DNA of 64,000 nucleotides from Dermanyssus gallinae (GCA_003439945.1 QVRM01000946.1:597501-661500); one strand, 5' to 3'. Positions 10,832-25,217 are shown, numbered from the stretch's first letter. Translations and numbers: made by a program. Notes: generated by a model not told the origin, from the sequence alone.

Positions 10832-12372
10832 TCTCCTCTAGTGTTTTCTGTGTCCTCCTGTCATCATTTAGTTACTATTAGCGCAGTGCTGTTGTGTTGA
10901 CGGAGGATCAACAGATGCCCGACGGACGGAAGTCACCGCAGATGTCCTTGATGCTTCTTCGGCTCTTGGCTTGGCCAATGCCTCGAGTCGACGGTGCTCA
11001 TATATACATTCAGCGCCATTCGGGCAGATCGTCGCTGCTGCCGTTTGTCTGGTCGCTAATCGTTTGTTTGTGTCGGCCCCGTTTTGTTTGCTAGCCTGTC
11101 TATTTATTATTGTCCATTATATGACCTATTCCGGCAGGCTCTATCTACGATTGAGTGAACCTCGGTGAATAGCTCCGACCGAGAACGCTGCTTCATAGTG
11201 ACTTCACATCGCAATCGCAGCAATCAGTCAAAAACAAAGCGCCAACCAACTCATCAGTTGTGCAATGCCCATCAATGCCCGACCAGCCAACGAGAACAAT
11301 CGTTCAATAAATTCATCATTGCGACCATCTCCACGGCAACTTCCAGGCAATGCACTGACTGGGATGGGCGAGGCAATGTGGGCCGCCCAACCAGCGCCCA
11401 CATTGCCTTGCCCGCGCCCGCCTGCAAGAAGCAGATTCACCATCCGGACTATCGCGCTCTGCCATTTAGGCAAGCTTCCTTGATTGTGAACGTCTGGTTG
11501 GGCGTTGACTTGCTATTACTGGCCTATGTCGAAGGCAAAGCCTAAGCAGGTCCAGTATGAGAAGGGCATAGCCTGACTCTGTATGTCACTCTTCTCACCA
11601 GCGAACAACAGATCGAAATAAGTGGGTTCGTGTGCCTGCGTGCGCCTCGTGCCCCCGGTTGAAGAACGTCTACGAAATGACGCTGGTCGTGGTCCCGACC
11701 AGAGTCACAACACAGGGTGCCGAGGGTGAGGTTGACGTTTCAACCGGGTGTTGGACCTTATCTTACAGCAGCGCCCCGGCGAGAGCCACAGGACCAGGTC
11801 ACACCGTTAGGAGAGGTACCTCAAAGTACAAGGAAGTACCTGGTACAATGACAACAACAGACATTCTTATGAGCACAGTAAGCAGGGCAAAGGGCACATG
11901 CCTTGCTTGCAGGGTTTGTTGTTGTTGTTGTGGTAGATGCAACATGATTGGTGCTGCTGTTGTCTATATAACGACTGCGTCTGGGCGATGCAGCGTGACT
12001 GATTTGTTCGCTCTTCAGCGTGACTTTGTGGCTTCGGTGTCGCTTTGCGGCCGGCTGCAGCGTCGGTTTACGTGGCTTAAACGTGACTGTGCGGTTTCAG
12101 CGTGGCTTCACGCGGTTTCAGCGTGGCTCAACACCGGCATCAGCCCTGTCACGGTGGCCATTTGCCCATTTACAGTGACACCCGCCCTGCCCTCACTGTT
12201 GGCGTTAGTGTCGCCACCCGGGGCGGCGAATCCCGGCATCATTGCCGGCAGCGCTGTCGTCAATGTCTGTCGTGTTACGGCGAGGACGACCCGCCGACGG
12301 CGACACCAGCTGCTGTTACACCCGACTCTCCGTAAGATACGCTGGGGCATGCATCATTGCATAGTATAGCAG

Positions 12373-12420
<48 letters not shown>
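12373..12420. repeat. (TA)n microsatellite
   Basis: 48 bp of TA with one C. Confidence 0.95.
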
Positions 12421-12422
<2 letters not shown>

Positions 12423-12983
12423 TGTATGTGTCTATACGCCATTTTTGCTAACGTCCCATTGTCTGCGCTAATTTTATATTATATATCACATCTTCTCACC
12501 TTGCGCACGTTTCCTTCCTTTCTCTCGCTCTCACAGACGATGTGGTTGAAAGGTGCACATACATATATATATATATGCAATTGTATATAGCATGCAATTG
12601 CAAGCATTCAAAACGCTACTTGTATATATATATATATATATATCGTTACGATGAGCGAAAGATGGAGTGTCGTACCCAGAGACATGCGAGCATCGCTAAT
12701 ATGGACAATACATTGCTGCCAGTCGCCAGGGCAGATCAGAGAGTGATCGCTGTCGTTGCTGGCCTGCGCCTTGATTACATGACTGCCATCGACGCCGATC
12801 CCCGCCAACACATCCAATTGATGACAACGTTGTTCTTTTTGATAAAGATAATGGCTTTTGATGCTTACGTCTACCGTGACCGGACTCCTCAATTCCTTGA
12901 CGATTCAAGTCAAGTGTCGTGGCGTCGGCAAGCACCGCTGACAACCTCGACTGACACAATAACGAGGGGCAAAAGTTTACCGA

Positions 12984-13124
12984 CCACAACAACAACATTA
13001 ACAACACGTGGAACAGCAACAACAACAATAATCGAACAACAATAACTGGACAGCAACAATTACCTTAACAACAACAACAATAACTAAACAGTAACAATAC
13101 AACGGCAGCAACAACAACAACAAT

Positions 13125-13160
<36 letters not shown>

Positions 13161-13345
13161 AATAGCAGCAGCTGCATCAACAACAAAAACTAAACTACAA
13201 TTATAACAGCAACAACAACAACAATATCTGAACAACACCAATTATAACAACAACAATTACTGAACAACACCAATTATAACAACAACAATTACTGAACAAC
13301 AGCAATTACAACGGCACCAGCTGCAGCAACACCAACAAAAACAAC
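12984..13345. repeat. (CAA)n/(AAC)n array, about 360 bp
   Basis: Imperfect CAA array. A 40-bp higher-order unit (TGAACAACACCAATTATAAC followed by AACAACAATTAC) recurs near 13229-13300, indicating local expansion. Confidence 0.9.
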
Positions 13346-13642
13346 GACACATTTAAACGAACTAATAACACCGAGCTAAGCTACAAAGAGCTGAGCAAAC
13401 ATAATCAATACAAACGGGTCCTGAGAGTAAAATAAGACGGGTTGTCCTGTGGTGGCTTAATGTGTTGCGGCTCATCGGGTAAAAATGTGTGGATTTCCTA
13501 AGATAACGGCCTTTGTCACAGGTGGGGCTATAAACGAATATGACGAGAGAATGTAGAAAGGTAGGTGACATTTTGCGTAAAGACGGGTGGATCAATTTGC
13601 TATGCTGTGATTCATATCGCTGTTACGTCGAGTCGCTCTTGC

Positions 13643-13674
<32 letters not shown>

Positions 13675-15030
13675 TTTTTTTTAAATATATAGTTATAACT
13701 TTATTTGCTTATATGTAAGAGATAACAATTGTCTCCTTATGTACGTATACACATGAACGTGTATATATATATATATATATATATATTTAAGTTGGAAATG
13801 TTGTGCCTTCGAAAGCTCGATGATTCAGGTACTTTGTTCCAGAGGGTCGGCGACGTTGCCATCCGTCGTTCATGAGCCCAATCATGAGTCAATGAAAAAA
13901 CCTATGCACATACACGTGCAATCGTCTAATATGTACACGATCCAGCAACATGTTCCGAAAAAAGCCTGTTAAGATGGCGGCGGCGAGCAGATCTAACATT
14001 TGCCAAATCGAGTCGAGGCCGAGCTGAGGCCAACAACAACCGCGTCCGCGAACAACATGGCGCGTTTCATTATGTTATACAAACGCCTTCACGCGCGGAT
14101 AAAGAGCAAACGTGTGCTTCGGAAATGTGCTTCAAGCAATCATATAACATGAAGCCCCATTAGGGTTACTGCGAATCGTTGATATTAAAGGATCCGTTGA
14201 TCCGAGCATTCTGATCTCAAGACTAAACCGGCGAGAAACGTCCAAAAAGAGCAACCGAGCGAGAAACAATTGCTTTTTGTCTGTGCAGCAATCGAAGAAG
14301 CCCCAACAGCACAAAGACATCGCTAGCATTCGCTGGATCGAATTCTACTTGAGCGCCTTAGACTCAGTCAAAAAAATGATCTGCTGGGAGCGCCGGGACT
14401 TGACAGAGGTAGAAAACAACATTTGGATATGCATTAGACCAACTTTTTAAAGCTCGTCACAGATGATAAGATCCATTCGGACACTCCCAGAACAGAGAGG
14501 GCTGTCCCAGTGAAACGAGTTCCGGCCTAAAAATAAAACGCCATGCGATCGGAAAAGTGATATTTGCCATGCTTATCACCCAAAGGAAAGTGTTGGCAAT
14601 GATATGATTTTGATCTGTACGGACCAGTTATCGGTGTTTTTCCACAGAGTCATATATATATATATATATATATAGGCAAGCACTGCCGAGTGTGCAAACG
14701 TATTGTGAAAGATTAATAAATCATCACAATATTTTCGATATGAATATATATATAATTTATTTATACTTATACATAGGAGACGCGATAAAGTAACCATCTT
14801 TTTTGCCTAAAAGCTTCCTATTATATCGAAGGTATAAAAAAATCGAACGCTTGTGCGCCAAGAATGCAACACTATGGCAAGACACCGAGCGTGCGGCAAT
14901 GGCAGTATTCACTCGACAGTCGCTTGTCGTATGTGCGTGCTAAAGACGCAAGCGCCTTCCAGTGATATGACATGCTCTCGACACAAGCAAACGGGGTATG
15001 GTTAAGTACAGTAGGGCTAACAGAGCAGAG

Positions 15031-15055
15031 CAGAGAGAGAGAGAGAGAGAGAGAG
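15031..15055. repeat. (GA)n microsatellite
   Basis: About 12 GA units. Confidence 0.9.
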
Positions 15056-15143
15056 GAAGGCATATAAAGCCGTCTACACCCTCGTGTCAATGTGATATAT
15101 GCATGACCGAAGGTCAATACTATCTCACGCGACGTGATGCCTT

Positions 15144-15146
<3 letters not shown>

Positions 15147-15201
<55 letters not shown>
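15147..15201. repeat. (TA)n microsatellite
   Basis: 55 bp of uninterrupted TA. Confidence 0.95.
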
Positions 15202-15204
<3 letters not shown>

Positions 15205-16499
15205 TAATGTATCCTGTACGTACAGATGGCTTGCGTCCTTCTTTGCTGCATGATTCGTACTTGAGACACCAACATAAAGTGAGCATCCCAGCAGGAAAGG
15301 TTCAGCTCATCGACGGGGTGAGTCAAGAGTGAACTCAAGAGTACTAAGAACTTTATCTCTGACGTGCGCCGCTCTCTTGTTGTGCGACCGTTGTGGCCGG
15401 GACGGCAAACATGTGTATCGCGTTCCGTTTACGCCATCGTGTTTGTTGTATGACACGACGTTGTTTTTCGCACTATCTCGACCTCTCTGGTTGTATATAT
15501 TGATTTATTTTTTCGTGTCTTGTTTCAATTATTTTTGCTCTTTTGTTTATATTATAATTAATTATTTTATCTTTTTGTTTTTCCGTCGCCGTGGTCAATG
15601 TTAGGCAGGCGCGCCGCTATGCTGCTATGGATACGCGCAGTCTGAGGAGCGCAGTCTGATTACAGAGTTGTTTTTTAAAATATAACATACATATTTATTT
15701 AACATATATTCAGTACAAAACATGTCTCGACGCTCGCAATGGGACTTAAGGCCTGTGGCACGGACGTCGAACGCATACATCCTCTTGTCATCCTGGGGGG
15801 GGGGGGGTGCTAGGGGGGAGGGCGCAGTGTGTATGTATTGCAGAGAAATATAATAAATATTTATATTAGTCTAATGCGTACGTTGAACTTATGATACAGC
15901 TAATATTACAACTAACAACTGTAACTGTTGAGAGCACTCTGCACATGAGCTCGGATCGCCCGTAGGCGGCAAGAACGATCAGCAAAGATCACTACATCAT
16001 TACATTAGGTTTTTAAAGAGTCAACGTTTATTGCTATGGGGTCATGCGACCTTCAGCCAACTAGACTCACTGTGTCGCTTGTTGTTAGTGTTGTAGTTTT
16101 AAAATCGAACAGCACTATGCAGTTTACATAAATGTATGCGCATGTGTATAAATATGTGACATGTTATTACTCACAAAAGTGACACGTGTTTGTAAGGGTC
16201 AGTAGCAGAGAATAGATACATGCGTTTATACCTTGATCCACTGGTGGTTCTGCTATTGTTTTTTTATTCTTGCCGTCATCTAGTGACATTATATATATAT
16301 ATATATATATATATACGGAACCAGTGCTCAATAGAGAACATGTTACTAGATGTAAGCCATTTGGTGACAAATTTATACTACTACATTACGAGCTTTACCG
16401 TCTCTTTCCGCTTTTGAACCTAGCATTGAGCTTGACACTTTGGAAAAGGCGACCAAAGCCATGACGGTATCGCTGCTGCTCGACATATTCGTGCTTGCC

Positions 16500-16760
16500 A
16501 AATGTCACAACTTGGAAAGGTACAGGGCAACACTACCGAGGTCGCTGGAGGGTGTCTGTTCAAAGCGCCTATAATTCATGAGACATCTAGCGACGAAACG
16601 CAAGTCCCTGGCGTCTCACTTACCAGACATCTGTAGAAGCATTCCATAGGACATTTTTCGCATCACATCCCTAAAGCTCTTTACTCGCAAAGTAGTCAGC
16701 GAGTGGTTCACCGGTTTCGTTGCTCGTCAACATTGGTGCATGCTTTTTGTCCTTGCGTTT
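16500..16760 (+). pseudogene. Relic of LINE A family (C-terminal end of ORF2)
   Basis: Broken frames around 16580-16740 read ...ATKRKSLASHLPDI..., then an in-frame TAG, then DIFRITSLKLFTRKV..EWF. This aligns with the last 50 residues of LINE A ORF2 (..VTKRCSHQAVASRLPVIW, then IRRITSLNCFTREVQKW). The stop and many substitutions mark an old, dead copy. Its 5' limit cannot be set by eye. Confidence 0.7.
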
Positions 16761-17395
16761 ACATAAATCAAGTAAGATAACGAAACACATATTGCGAACT
16801 GGTGTACAGCCCAATTTGTAATTTAATGTAAGCTTGTTAGGGTTCAAGCTTGCTTAAATTCAAAAAATAAGTTGTGTTCCTTGTGAATATATGTCCTCAT
16901 TGTGGGCACTCTCTGGTTATGAATTACGGGACAGAAGTTTACGCATTGAAAAATGCAGTTCCACTGCTCATAAACCAGGTTTCTATACTTGACAAACATA
17001 CATTGGCAAACGTAAACGCCCGATTTTTGCATCTACTTATATGTGTGTTATGGTTAGCAATACAAAACCAAACTTAAACAGTAGATTTTAGTGAGGAACA
17101 CAAAGTCAAACTTAAACAGTAGATTTGCTTAATTTCGCTGGATATATTAAAACATGTGTACTTGGACGAGTCTCCCAGCACAATTAAAACATTAAAAATC
17201 TAATAAACATTGTTATGTAATATGTAGGACGTCGACACACTCACGAGGGCGGGCAGACACGGGCGATTGCCTTCCTTTTCTGCAAAATGCTCTTAGTTGT
17301 TACAATTGTTGAATATGTGTGATTATGGAAAGTTCAAGCCCAATGAGGAATTAGTGATTGTAAATAAATGTGCCGTTCAGAAAAGAAGGTTCCAT

Positions 17396-17410
<15 letters not shown>

Positions 17411-17467
<57 letters not shown>
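17411..17467. repeat. Poly-A then (TA)n tract
   Basis: About 16 A residues followed by 57 bp of TA with one extra A. Confidence 0.95.
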
Positions 17468-17712
17468 GCACGTTTGTGTGCGCTAGCGTCTGCTCGGGTG
17501 CTTCGTCACCTTGCATCACCGCGTTACGCACGTGTTCGACGCTATCGCTCGTAAGCTTTGGTGCGAACGACATGGGGAGGGGCATTTTCCAACAAAAAAT
17601 CTGGTAGTTTGGCTCGCAGGTAGGCAGGCAGACTACCAGACGCCGTATCAGCAACCACGGCAGCCAAAGATCTATTAGATTACTTGGGAGAAAGCAACAG
17701 AGATGCCGAAGA

Positions 17713-17715
<3 letters not shown>

Positions 17716-17760
<45 letters not shown>
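17716..17760. repeat. (TA)n microsatellite
   Basis: 45 bp of TA followed by a short GA run. Confidence 0.95.
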
Positions 17761-17761
<1 letters not shown>

Positions 17762-19558
17762 GCATGGAGAGAGAGAGAAAGTGAGCGACTTGAGTATCCG
17801 TTATCCAGATAGCCGTCATCGTTACGCAACGGCTGTAACATTGCCGCCGCTATGGCTAGTGAGACACGAAGATACCACGTAAGCAAGCGCTTACCTTGGA
17901 CGTGTAGTCTAAAACAATATACCAGCACGCGGCAGCGTTCAGTCACGTCAACACGAAATAATGATATTTCAATGCTAACTATGATGGTAGCGGTGATGAT
18001 GACGATGATGTGTAAAATAATGATGACAATGTCAAGTCTAATTACGATGTATACTAGCGTGATTTTTTGGTAATGTTATGTTTGTTTCTTGCCATATTAT
18101 TTCTAGAAACTTAGATTTTGTTTTGTTTCGAGAATGATTTTCTAGCACGATCATATATATATATATATATATATATGTTTTTGCTTTTTACTGGTAAAAT
18201 GCATGATGCACACCGGGCGCCGTTGGTACAGCCACGGTAATGTGGGATCAACAACCCTATCCAGTCGTCCTCTTTGCCCCTTGTTGGGGATGGCAGCAGT
18301 ACCGTCTCGAGATTTCTTCACCTGGACACTTTTCTTACCATTAAAGCTGCTCGACTTTATGCGGCAGTTATTTTCGCGTTGGAGATAAATTCTGCGGATT
18401 TTTTTACCATACGCCGGGTTTCATAATACTGGAGGAGGCTCTTAAGGAGTATCTTGATTTATGCATGTGTAAATGGGGGCGTCTAAAAAACGCATTGGTA
18501 TCTGCAGTAGCAGGCGAGTCATTTCTTTGGCAGCGTTGTTTGAGCGGTGTCCACCGACGTTTTTCATCACGGTTGTCACTATTTGACCAGTCACATGGGT
18601 GACTAGTCAAAAATATTACGTTAAAAAATGTGCAACTGCAAGAGAACGAGTTTGGCGATTGAGAAACCGAACCCAGACCGTCGTGAGTTTTTACACAAGA
18701 CACCCCTTCTCCATTCTCTTAGTAAAACGATTTGTTAAACATGTTGTTCCAGCTCCGTCAAATAAGTAAGTGTATGGCATACGGTCACATACTTACACCT
18801 GTATATATATCTCATTATGCCTATTAGACCAAGGCAGGAGGCATCAGGACTGGTACCTTTGGCCAGACAATCAGCATCGTACGCGCCTGGCCTTCCATAT
18901 TCCGGTGCCGTTAGATAGGGAATGCTACTACTATAGGGTGTTTGCATATCTGATCAACCCTCCATTTGCAAGAAATAGAACCACAGCACGCATTATTCGC
19001 GCGCGCATCGCTGGGAGACAAGTTGGAAAGAGAGTTATAATTACTCCCGAAACATAAATAATTATATATATTTATATATACACATACATGACATCACTAT
19101 AATGTGACATATGCAATCTTCGGCGTTGCACCGCCAGCTCCGCCACCACCAACGGCGGCAGAAGAAGTCGAAGGTAGCCGTCGCCGCTGCAACCAATTGT
19201 GGGACTTGTAGGCGGATGCAGAGTCATGCGCTTAGCATGGCTTACATGCGAATCCCAGTGAATGGATGATCCACAGTGTTTGGCGCACGTTTCGATTCTC
19301 GTTCCGGCCGACTATATTCCACCGCTTTGTCCATTCATCCATCTACACAACCGTCCATATGTATGTATGTATGTTTGTATGCATGTATATGCTTGTGCAA
19401 GTATGTGCACTGTATCGATGAATGTATGAATGTACCGAATGAATGTCTGTCAGTCTATGCAGCTGTCGATCCGTTTGTCCGTCCATGCGTCGATCCATGA
19501 AGCCACACCGAAAGCTTGCTAGTGCCCACTCATGACGACTTGCGTTCATAATTATTAC

Positions 19559-19667
19559 TATTAATAGCAACGCTAACAGCAACAACAATATCAGCAGCAA
19601 TGACCACAACAACAACAACAATAGCAACAACAGCAACAACAACAACAGCAACAACAACAACAACAGC

Positions 19668-19707
<40 letters not shown>

Positions 19708-19716
19708 GCAGAATCA
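19559..19716. repeat. (CAA)n/(CAG) array
   Basis: About 50 units, mainly CAA with CAG interruptions. The minus frame reads as poly-Leu or poly-Val. Confidence 0.9.
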
Positions 19717-21303
19717 ATAATCATAAACAAAGTCTGGCCCACTGCTGTCCGGCGTGCTCTGGTGTCGATTTGACCGTTAGCTGGTCGTCGTCGTGGTCGT
19801 GGTCGTTCCAGCTTCCACCGGGTGCAATCGGTGCCCCCAGCTAACTGAGATTGGGGTTCAGCGGGGCCGCCATAGCGTCGTAGGAGCTACGCCGCTCGCG
19901 GTGACGTAGCAGAGCTGGTCGTTTCCTTCCTCCGGCAACAGGTAGGACAGTGGAAAGTAACGCGAAAGAAAGAAAGAGCGAAAAAGAAAAGAACGGAAGT
20001 CACCTCAGCGAGCGTGGGCGAGCGGCCGGGTGACCACGTTGACCCACCCGGTTGACAACCCTGTTGACAACCCCGGCAATCGGCAACCGGTTGGCTCACA
20101 AACGTCTGCGGAATGCGGAGGAACTCGTCGATGGCGGATAAGAGTCAAAGTCGTAGTGCCGTTGCAGTCGAAGCTCAAGTAGTAGAAGAAACATTATAAT
20201 ATGGTGATAATGATGATGACTTTTTATGAAAAAGACGAAGAAATGTATGATGATGAAGGCGGTACAGAAGGGGAGAAAGAAAAGAAGGAGCAAGACGAAG
20301 AATCACCGCCTCCCCCGCGGAACACGGAACAGCGGCGGCAAGGTGCGGACCGATCAATAGACAGGGATGGCAAACCTGCAGGCCGTAAGAAGAAATTCAC
20401 CCCCAGACGGTCAAAGATTGACAGCTAACAGTTGGCCGGTCAGAGGTAAAGTGTGGCGTGACGCGGTAAAGGGGCAGCTGCTGAAGTAGAAGCAGTGGAT
20501 AGTGATGATGTACCTCCGCAATGAGGCCGCACCTCTCTAATGGGCATCTGACGAGGCTTGTGTCCTTGTGTTGCTCAGTGATTTCAAATAAATTGTTTTT
20601 ATTATTAAGATTTATTAAAATTTATAAAAAAATTAAATTTTTAGGTATTACAATTGAGAGAGAGAGAGAGAGGTTTGAACATTTGGGCCAAATCTATAAT
20701 GCCTATCATCGTGATTATTATTCCATTTTATTATCATCATCACCATTTTTGTTCAAATAGTACAATTGTGAGGTGTGAATGTTGTTATTATTACAATGAT
20801 GATGATGATGATTAGTGCTGTTAACGTTTTTTTTGCTGTTATAACTGTTGCTGCCGGTGCAGCCCGTTGTTGTCGCTAAAGTTTCGTATCGACCTTAACG
20901 GAAGCTAACCCCGCTGATGTGGCTTGACGGTTAGTGGTCATAACCGCGGCGTGGACCGGTGGCTACCGGGACTGACCATCACGATAGGTAGCACGGGCAA
21001 AGGTTCGGCCCGTCTCGCCGAAGCCCGCCACAGTGGCCGATTGCCGGTCGAGCGGGGTGTGGGACTGGGACAGCAACAACAACAGCAACAAAAACAACAA
21101 CAATTACAGCAACAACAACAACAAAAACAACATTACCAACACCATCAGCACTATCAAAAAACACAACGACAACAACAACGATAGTAACAACAGCAAAAGC
21201 CGACACCAAACGCCGACAGCATCCATGATCACGGACGGGAACCGGTCGCCAGCGGCCACGGTGGTGCGCAGATGAAGCCGTAAAGCACTCAACGCAACGG
21301 CAC

Positions 21304-21341
<38 letters not shown>

Positions 21342-22145
21342 TCAGCAACAACAACCGTTAGCAACATCAGGTACACGGGCTGTAATAACAAACGCTCTTA
21401 CGACCGACAACAACAACAATAGCAACAACAACAACAACAAAAACAACGACAACAGCGACGGCGACGACAACGACAAGGAAAACGTTCGCTATGCGGTGTG
21501 TGCCCAACTGGCAGCTAGACATCATACAGACACACTGCGCACGTCCGCCTATACCCAGTTGAAATCGAGTGGCCGCCACGGGCCAGAAAAGCAACAAATG
21601 CCAACGACGCCAAACAATATTATTAAACAACCGCAATGAAAACGGAAACGACGACGACAACAACCGGAACGATGATAACAACAACAACAACAACACCAGC
21701 AAAAACAACACCAGCAACAACAACAACAACAACAACAACGGGGACATGCATTAAATTCGCATCGTCACAATGATGCTGCGCCCGACGAAGACGACGTCAC
21801 AATAACCATATTGGTGGCAAAACTACCCTATCTGGGGTTCGGAGCGAACCGATGCCAGCAACACTATCAATCCGTTTCGACAGTGGCAATAATAGTTAGA
21901 CAGTGTTTCATTTTCAAAACACTGTTGTTGCTGCTGCTCACGCTGATCGCTAGCGCAGCAGTTGTGATGTGTCGTATGATAATGATTAGTATGATTTTAT
22001 TGTCCTAATTATTACTACACAGATATAAATCTAAGATGAGCGATAGGCAAACGTTGACACACAGTCTCTTAGCAACACGCAAAAAAAACGTTTTGATTGT
22101 AGGTCGACACTATGTATGGATACAGTAGGTTCTTCGTATTGCCGC
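19717..22145. other. Intergenic with CAA arrays; possible but unsupported exons
   Basis: CAA-type arrays at about 21069-21186, 21298-21360, 21405-21470 and 21676-21740 alternate with GC-richer unique sequence. Frames of 60-95 codons rich in Gln, Asn or Asp/Glu occur (for example 20201-20428, acidic then basic). None has a recognisable domain or a convincing splice pair, so no exon is called. Confidence 0.45.
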
Positions 22146-22196
<51 letters not shown>

Positions 22197-22213
22197 ATAT
22201 ATATATATATATA
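22146..22213. repeat. (TA)n microsatellite
   Basis: 68 bp of TA with interruptions. Confidence 0.95.
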
Positions 22214-25200
22214 AGGTAAGTTTGTGTCATATATCTCTATCATAGGGCTGATAGGGCGCTCTGTTGGCCGCGTTGTTCAGATCAATTTAATCACACGTGA
22301 ATGATTCTTTTCAAATTTTTTTGTGTGGTCTTTTTGCGGCGAGATTGCGAGTCAATGAACTGCAGCTTTGGACGTATCTCGAGAGACTTCACGAAAAAAA
22401 AATGTAATCCTCTCCACAGCAAACTCCCCTCCAGGGCTTCATTATTGGCCTGCAGGAATACTTTCACTGATACGATCTATTTGGTTACTCAGTATGGTAC
22501 AAGGCTGTAGTCGTTGTTGTTGTTGTTAGTAATATAATAAACTATCTAGCTGTTATTGTTCTCACAATTTTTTTCAGAAGTCCTTTATTTTTCTGTTTTC
22601 TAGTTTTGTTACTAAAGTTGTATCGTGGTTGTTGTTTTTTGCACGTATTATTGTTATTATGTGATAATCACTCTTAACGTTTTTGTACATTCCCATGCTG
22701 TTAGCTTCTGTTTTGTTAAGACCCAAACCGTGGTGGGATCCTATTCGTTTCGCAGTATTGCGGACATTTTCTTGTTACACCCAGGCACGATTGATTACAC
22801 GGTCCACGCAAATTAGTGCCGGTTTTTGTATTTGTGGTTTTTGTATTACAAGGTATTTATTGTTATCGTTTCCCTTACAGACCATGTTATTATTTCCTTT
22901 TATCAGCTCGAACGTCCTTGTAGCCTCAGACATGACTAGTTACACGAACGCTTAGCAAAGTTTTCGAATCAAATTATCTTTAATCTAAGAACTGATGTCG
23001 ATGCAATCTAAGCTGGTAACATAATGTCGCTCTGTTGCTATGCTTGGAAGTGGCTGCGACGCAGAACGCAGCGACGAAAAATGAAAAAAAAGCCACGTAG
23101 GCGAAAATATAAGCGTTTTGAACGCTACAGTTCCTTGTGTCAATTTTCCGTTGTCTGTAATTATCTGTAATATCTGTACCGTTCACAGACAGTGGTTTGT
23201 AAGTAACTTCCTCCAAAATGCGGTCATATTAAGCTTAAAATTAACAGCGAGGCGTTTTAAGACACCAGTTGTTTGCGTGCACTTTATTGCTTATGCATTA
23301 TTTGCTGTCTGCCATCCTGCCACTGTAAGGGCGTTCTGGTTGCATCATAGACGGGATGTTTAGTTTGAGAATAGGGAGGGTGCAGGGTTGCCGCAGCTGT
23401 ATCCACCGGCAAAACAGTCTACAGAAGGATATCGAAGTTATAAGCGAAAAGCATTCTGCAAGTGTTATCCCCTCAATGTTCACTCGTTTATTGAGGGTGG
23501 TCTATGGTTAAATGAAAAATCGCTCATTCTAAATCTACGTATAAACCCTGTGTTCACATTATTGCGACACGCGCTATCGTGGCACTGTTTAGTTGACTGG
23601 AACTAGTCTATTATATTTTACGTCTGAAATCATCTTAACGTTGAATCCAAAGCGTTTCTTAGCTTACCACGGAAAGCTACAGTAGCATCGATCTGAGCTC
23701 GTCTGGAGATCGCTACACAAGGGCAAAATAAGTACTGAGTGCAAATCAACTACGTTCAGTTATACCGTGGCAAACAGTTCAGAACTTCATCTGCGGCAAA
23801 ACTGTTACTGTTCTTGCTTTTGATTTTAAAAGGGGTCCATATATGCATAATAAAATTAGATAATACTTTCAATCCAATGTAAAAGCACCTGTATTAAAAA
23901 TAAGAGGACAAAAGCGTATCAACAATGCCCAAACGTCCTGACTACACTAACTAGTAACAATTCACGTTTGATTTAGTTCTGTTATCGCTGATGCTGGGCT
24001 TAGGTTTTGCAAATTCTATTCGAAACTTTCGGAACGAAACTCAGCCGGCAGACAAAAAGTACTGTGATATGCAGCCTGACTGTGCCCCGGTTGCAGGGGT
24101 ACTACGTACTACGAGCACTTTAACTCGTTTCAACGGACGAGCAATATTTGTACAGCCAGCTGATTACCGTCGCGAATCATGGCAAGCATTCTTCGTCATT
24201 GAGATGATGCTCCATCTGCTGAAGTCAGCCACTTTTTGTTTACTGAGGGCAAAATGACTCTCATGAACACGCAGCCCGAGCTGGCCGACCAGTGTAAGAC
24301 CACTTCAGTGACCAATGAGCTCACTGCATTACTCACTAAACATTGCACTCCAGTCCCAGCTCATCGAAAGCGCAGGGAAATACCCTTCAGAACTGCAAAC
24401 ATTCTCAATATGAAGCTGCCATTTCCAATACTTCTTGATTTCGCGAAAGTTCTTCCGAATACAATTTGATACGTGTGCACTTCATTTCAAGAAGAAGACG
24501 GTGGTTTTGATCCGCATTTGCAAATATGTGTTATTTGTCGAATTAGTACAGTCTTCCTTAGTCGGCCCACAGTATCATTCCAAAAAGTCGCAGAGACGTT
24601 GACCCACCTGCCGCAGTGGTATTCATAATAAATGCAAGCTCTATTGATAAAGGTTCTAGCGTTTATTTCTTAATCTTAATCATTCTAAACCAAACGAGTA
24701 CATGAAAATAGCAGTTTGTCGAAGCATGAAATACATACGAATGCAATAGAGAACAGGAAAATTGGAGTACAAGGGACCGGACACGTAAAGCATATCAATG
24801 ACTGAGATCAACGGATGAGTGCGGAGCCATACTCTTATTGGAGCAACTAGCTTGAGTTGTGTGTCGTGCCACTGATGAAATTGTGTATCTGATAAGAAGG
24901 GTTCTGATACAATTAGACGAATTTCATTTAATTGTGTATGTAAGCATACAAAGCACTTAAGTAGAGCGGAGCACGAATTCAAACAACTGTTAATAAGTTT
25001 ACAAAAGGCTAAACTTAAATACGTAAATCTGTCGTTAGTGAACTTTACAGGGCGTAGTCATATAGATTAGTACCCTGTCTGACGTCCGAGATATTTACCG
25101 TGTTCGGATGAACAGACTGTTTTGCATCAAGACAAGCCTGGGGGCCAGACCAAGTTGTTTTAGTACACTAAGCTCTAGAAAGTGCAATTAGATGCAACCG

Positions 25201-25215
25201 CCTTAAAGTACGAGG

Positions 25216-25217
<2 letters not shown>
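22214..25217. other. Intergenic, microsatellite-poor, no gene recognised
   Basis: Three kilobases almost free of simple repeats, unlike the flanking DNA. Short frames at 23991-24257 and 24236-24469 overlap in different frames and could be a very old LINE fragment, but no conserved motif is convincing. Confidence 0.4.

Larger units (their letters stand above)
9923..12983. other. Intergenic, microsatellite-rich, no gene recognised
   Basis: Holds GTT/GTC units (about 10148-10290) and TA tracts at 10434-10470, 10559-10589, 10786-10825, 12373-12420 and 12622-12643. A 245-codon plus frame (11632-12369) is open but has no recognisable domain. It includes a short internal repeat, CAGCGTGGCT, around 12100-12130. 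Confidence 0.55.
13346..16495. other. Intergenic, no gene recognised
   Basis: TA tracts at 13643-13671, 13762-13786, 14652-14674, 15147-15201 and 16290-16314, a (GA)n run at 15031-15055 and a 13-G run at 15795-15807. No coding segment is supported. Confidence 0.55.
16761..19558. other. Intergenic, no gene recognised
   Basis: TA tracts at 17411-17467 (after a poly-A run), 17716-17760 and 18153-18176. A 20-base sequence ending CTTAAACAGTAGATTT occurs twice, near 17070 and 17106, as a short direct duplication. Open frames are unrecognised. Confidence 0.5.

Noticed and set aside
11632..12369. 245-codon plus frame
   Set aside because: No recognisable domain, and it contains small internal repeats. 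Length alone is weak evidence in GC-richer sequence, and no splice or start context supports it.
12984..13345. Regular repeats resembling a CRISPR-like array
   Set aside because: The repeats are contiguous CAA microsatellite units with no unique spacers, and the genome is eukaryotic.
16800..17130. Inverted AAGCTTG segments as a MITE
   Set aside because: The palindromic part is too short, and no matching ends or target duplication were found.
20201..20428. Acidic-then-basic 75-codon frame as a nuclear protein exon
   Set aside because: Composition arises from GAT/GAA-rich DNA. No splice acceptor or homologous domain is evident.
20924..21754. Gln/Asn-rich frames as poly-Q exons
   Set aside because: They are CAA arrays without flanking conserved sequence or a convincing GT-AG pair.
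23991..24469. Two overlapping frames as a LINE endonuclease-RT linker
   Set aside because: A weak resemblance in one short block (VPAHRKRREIPF) without any catalytic motif.
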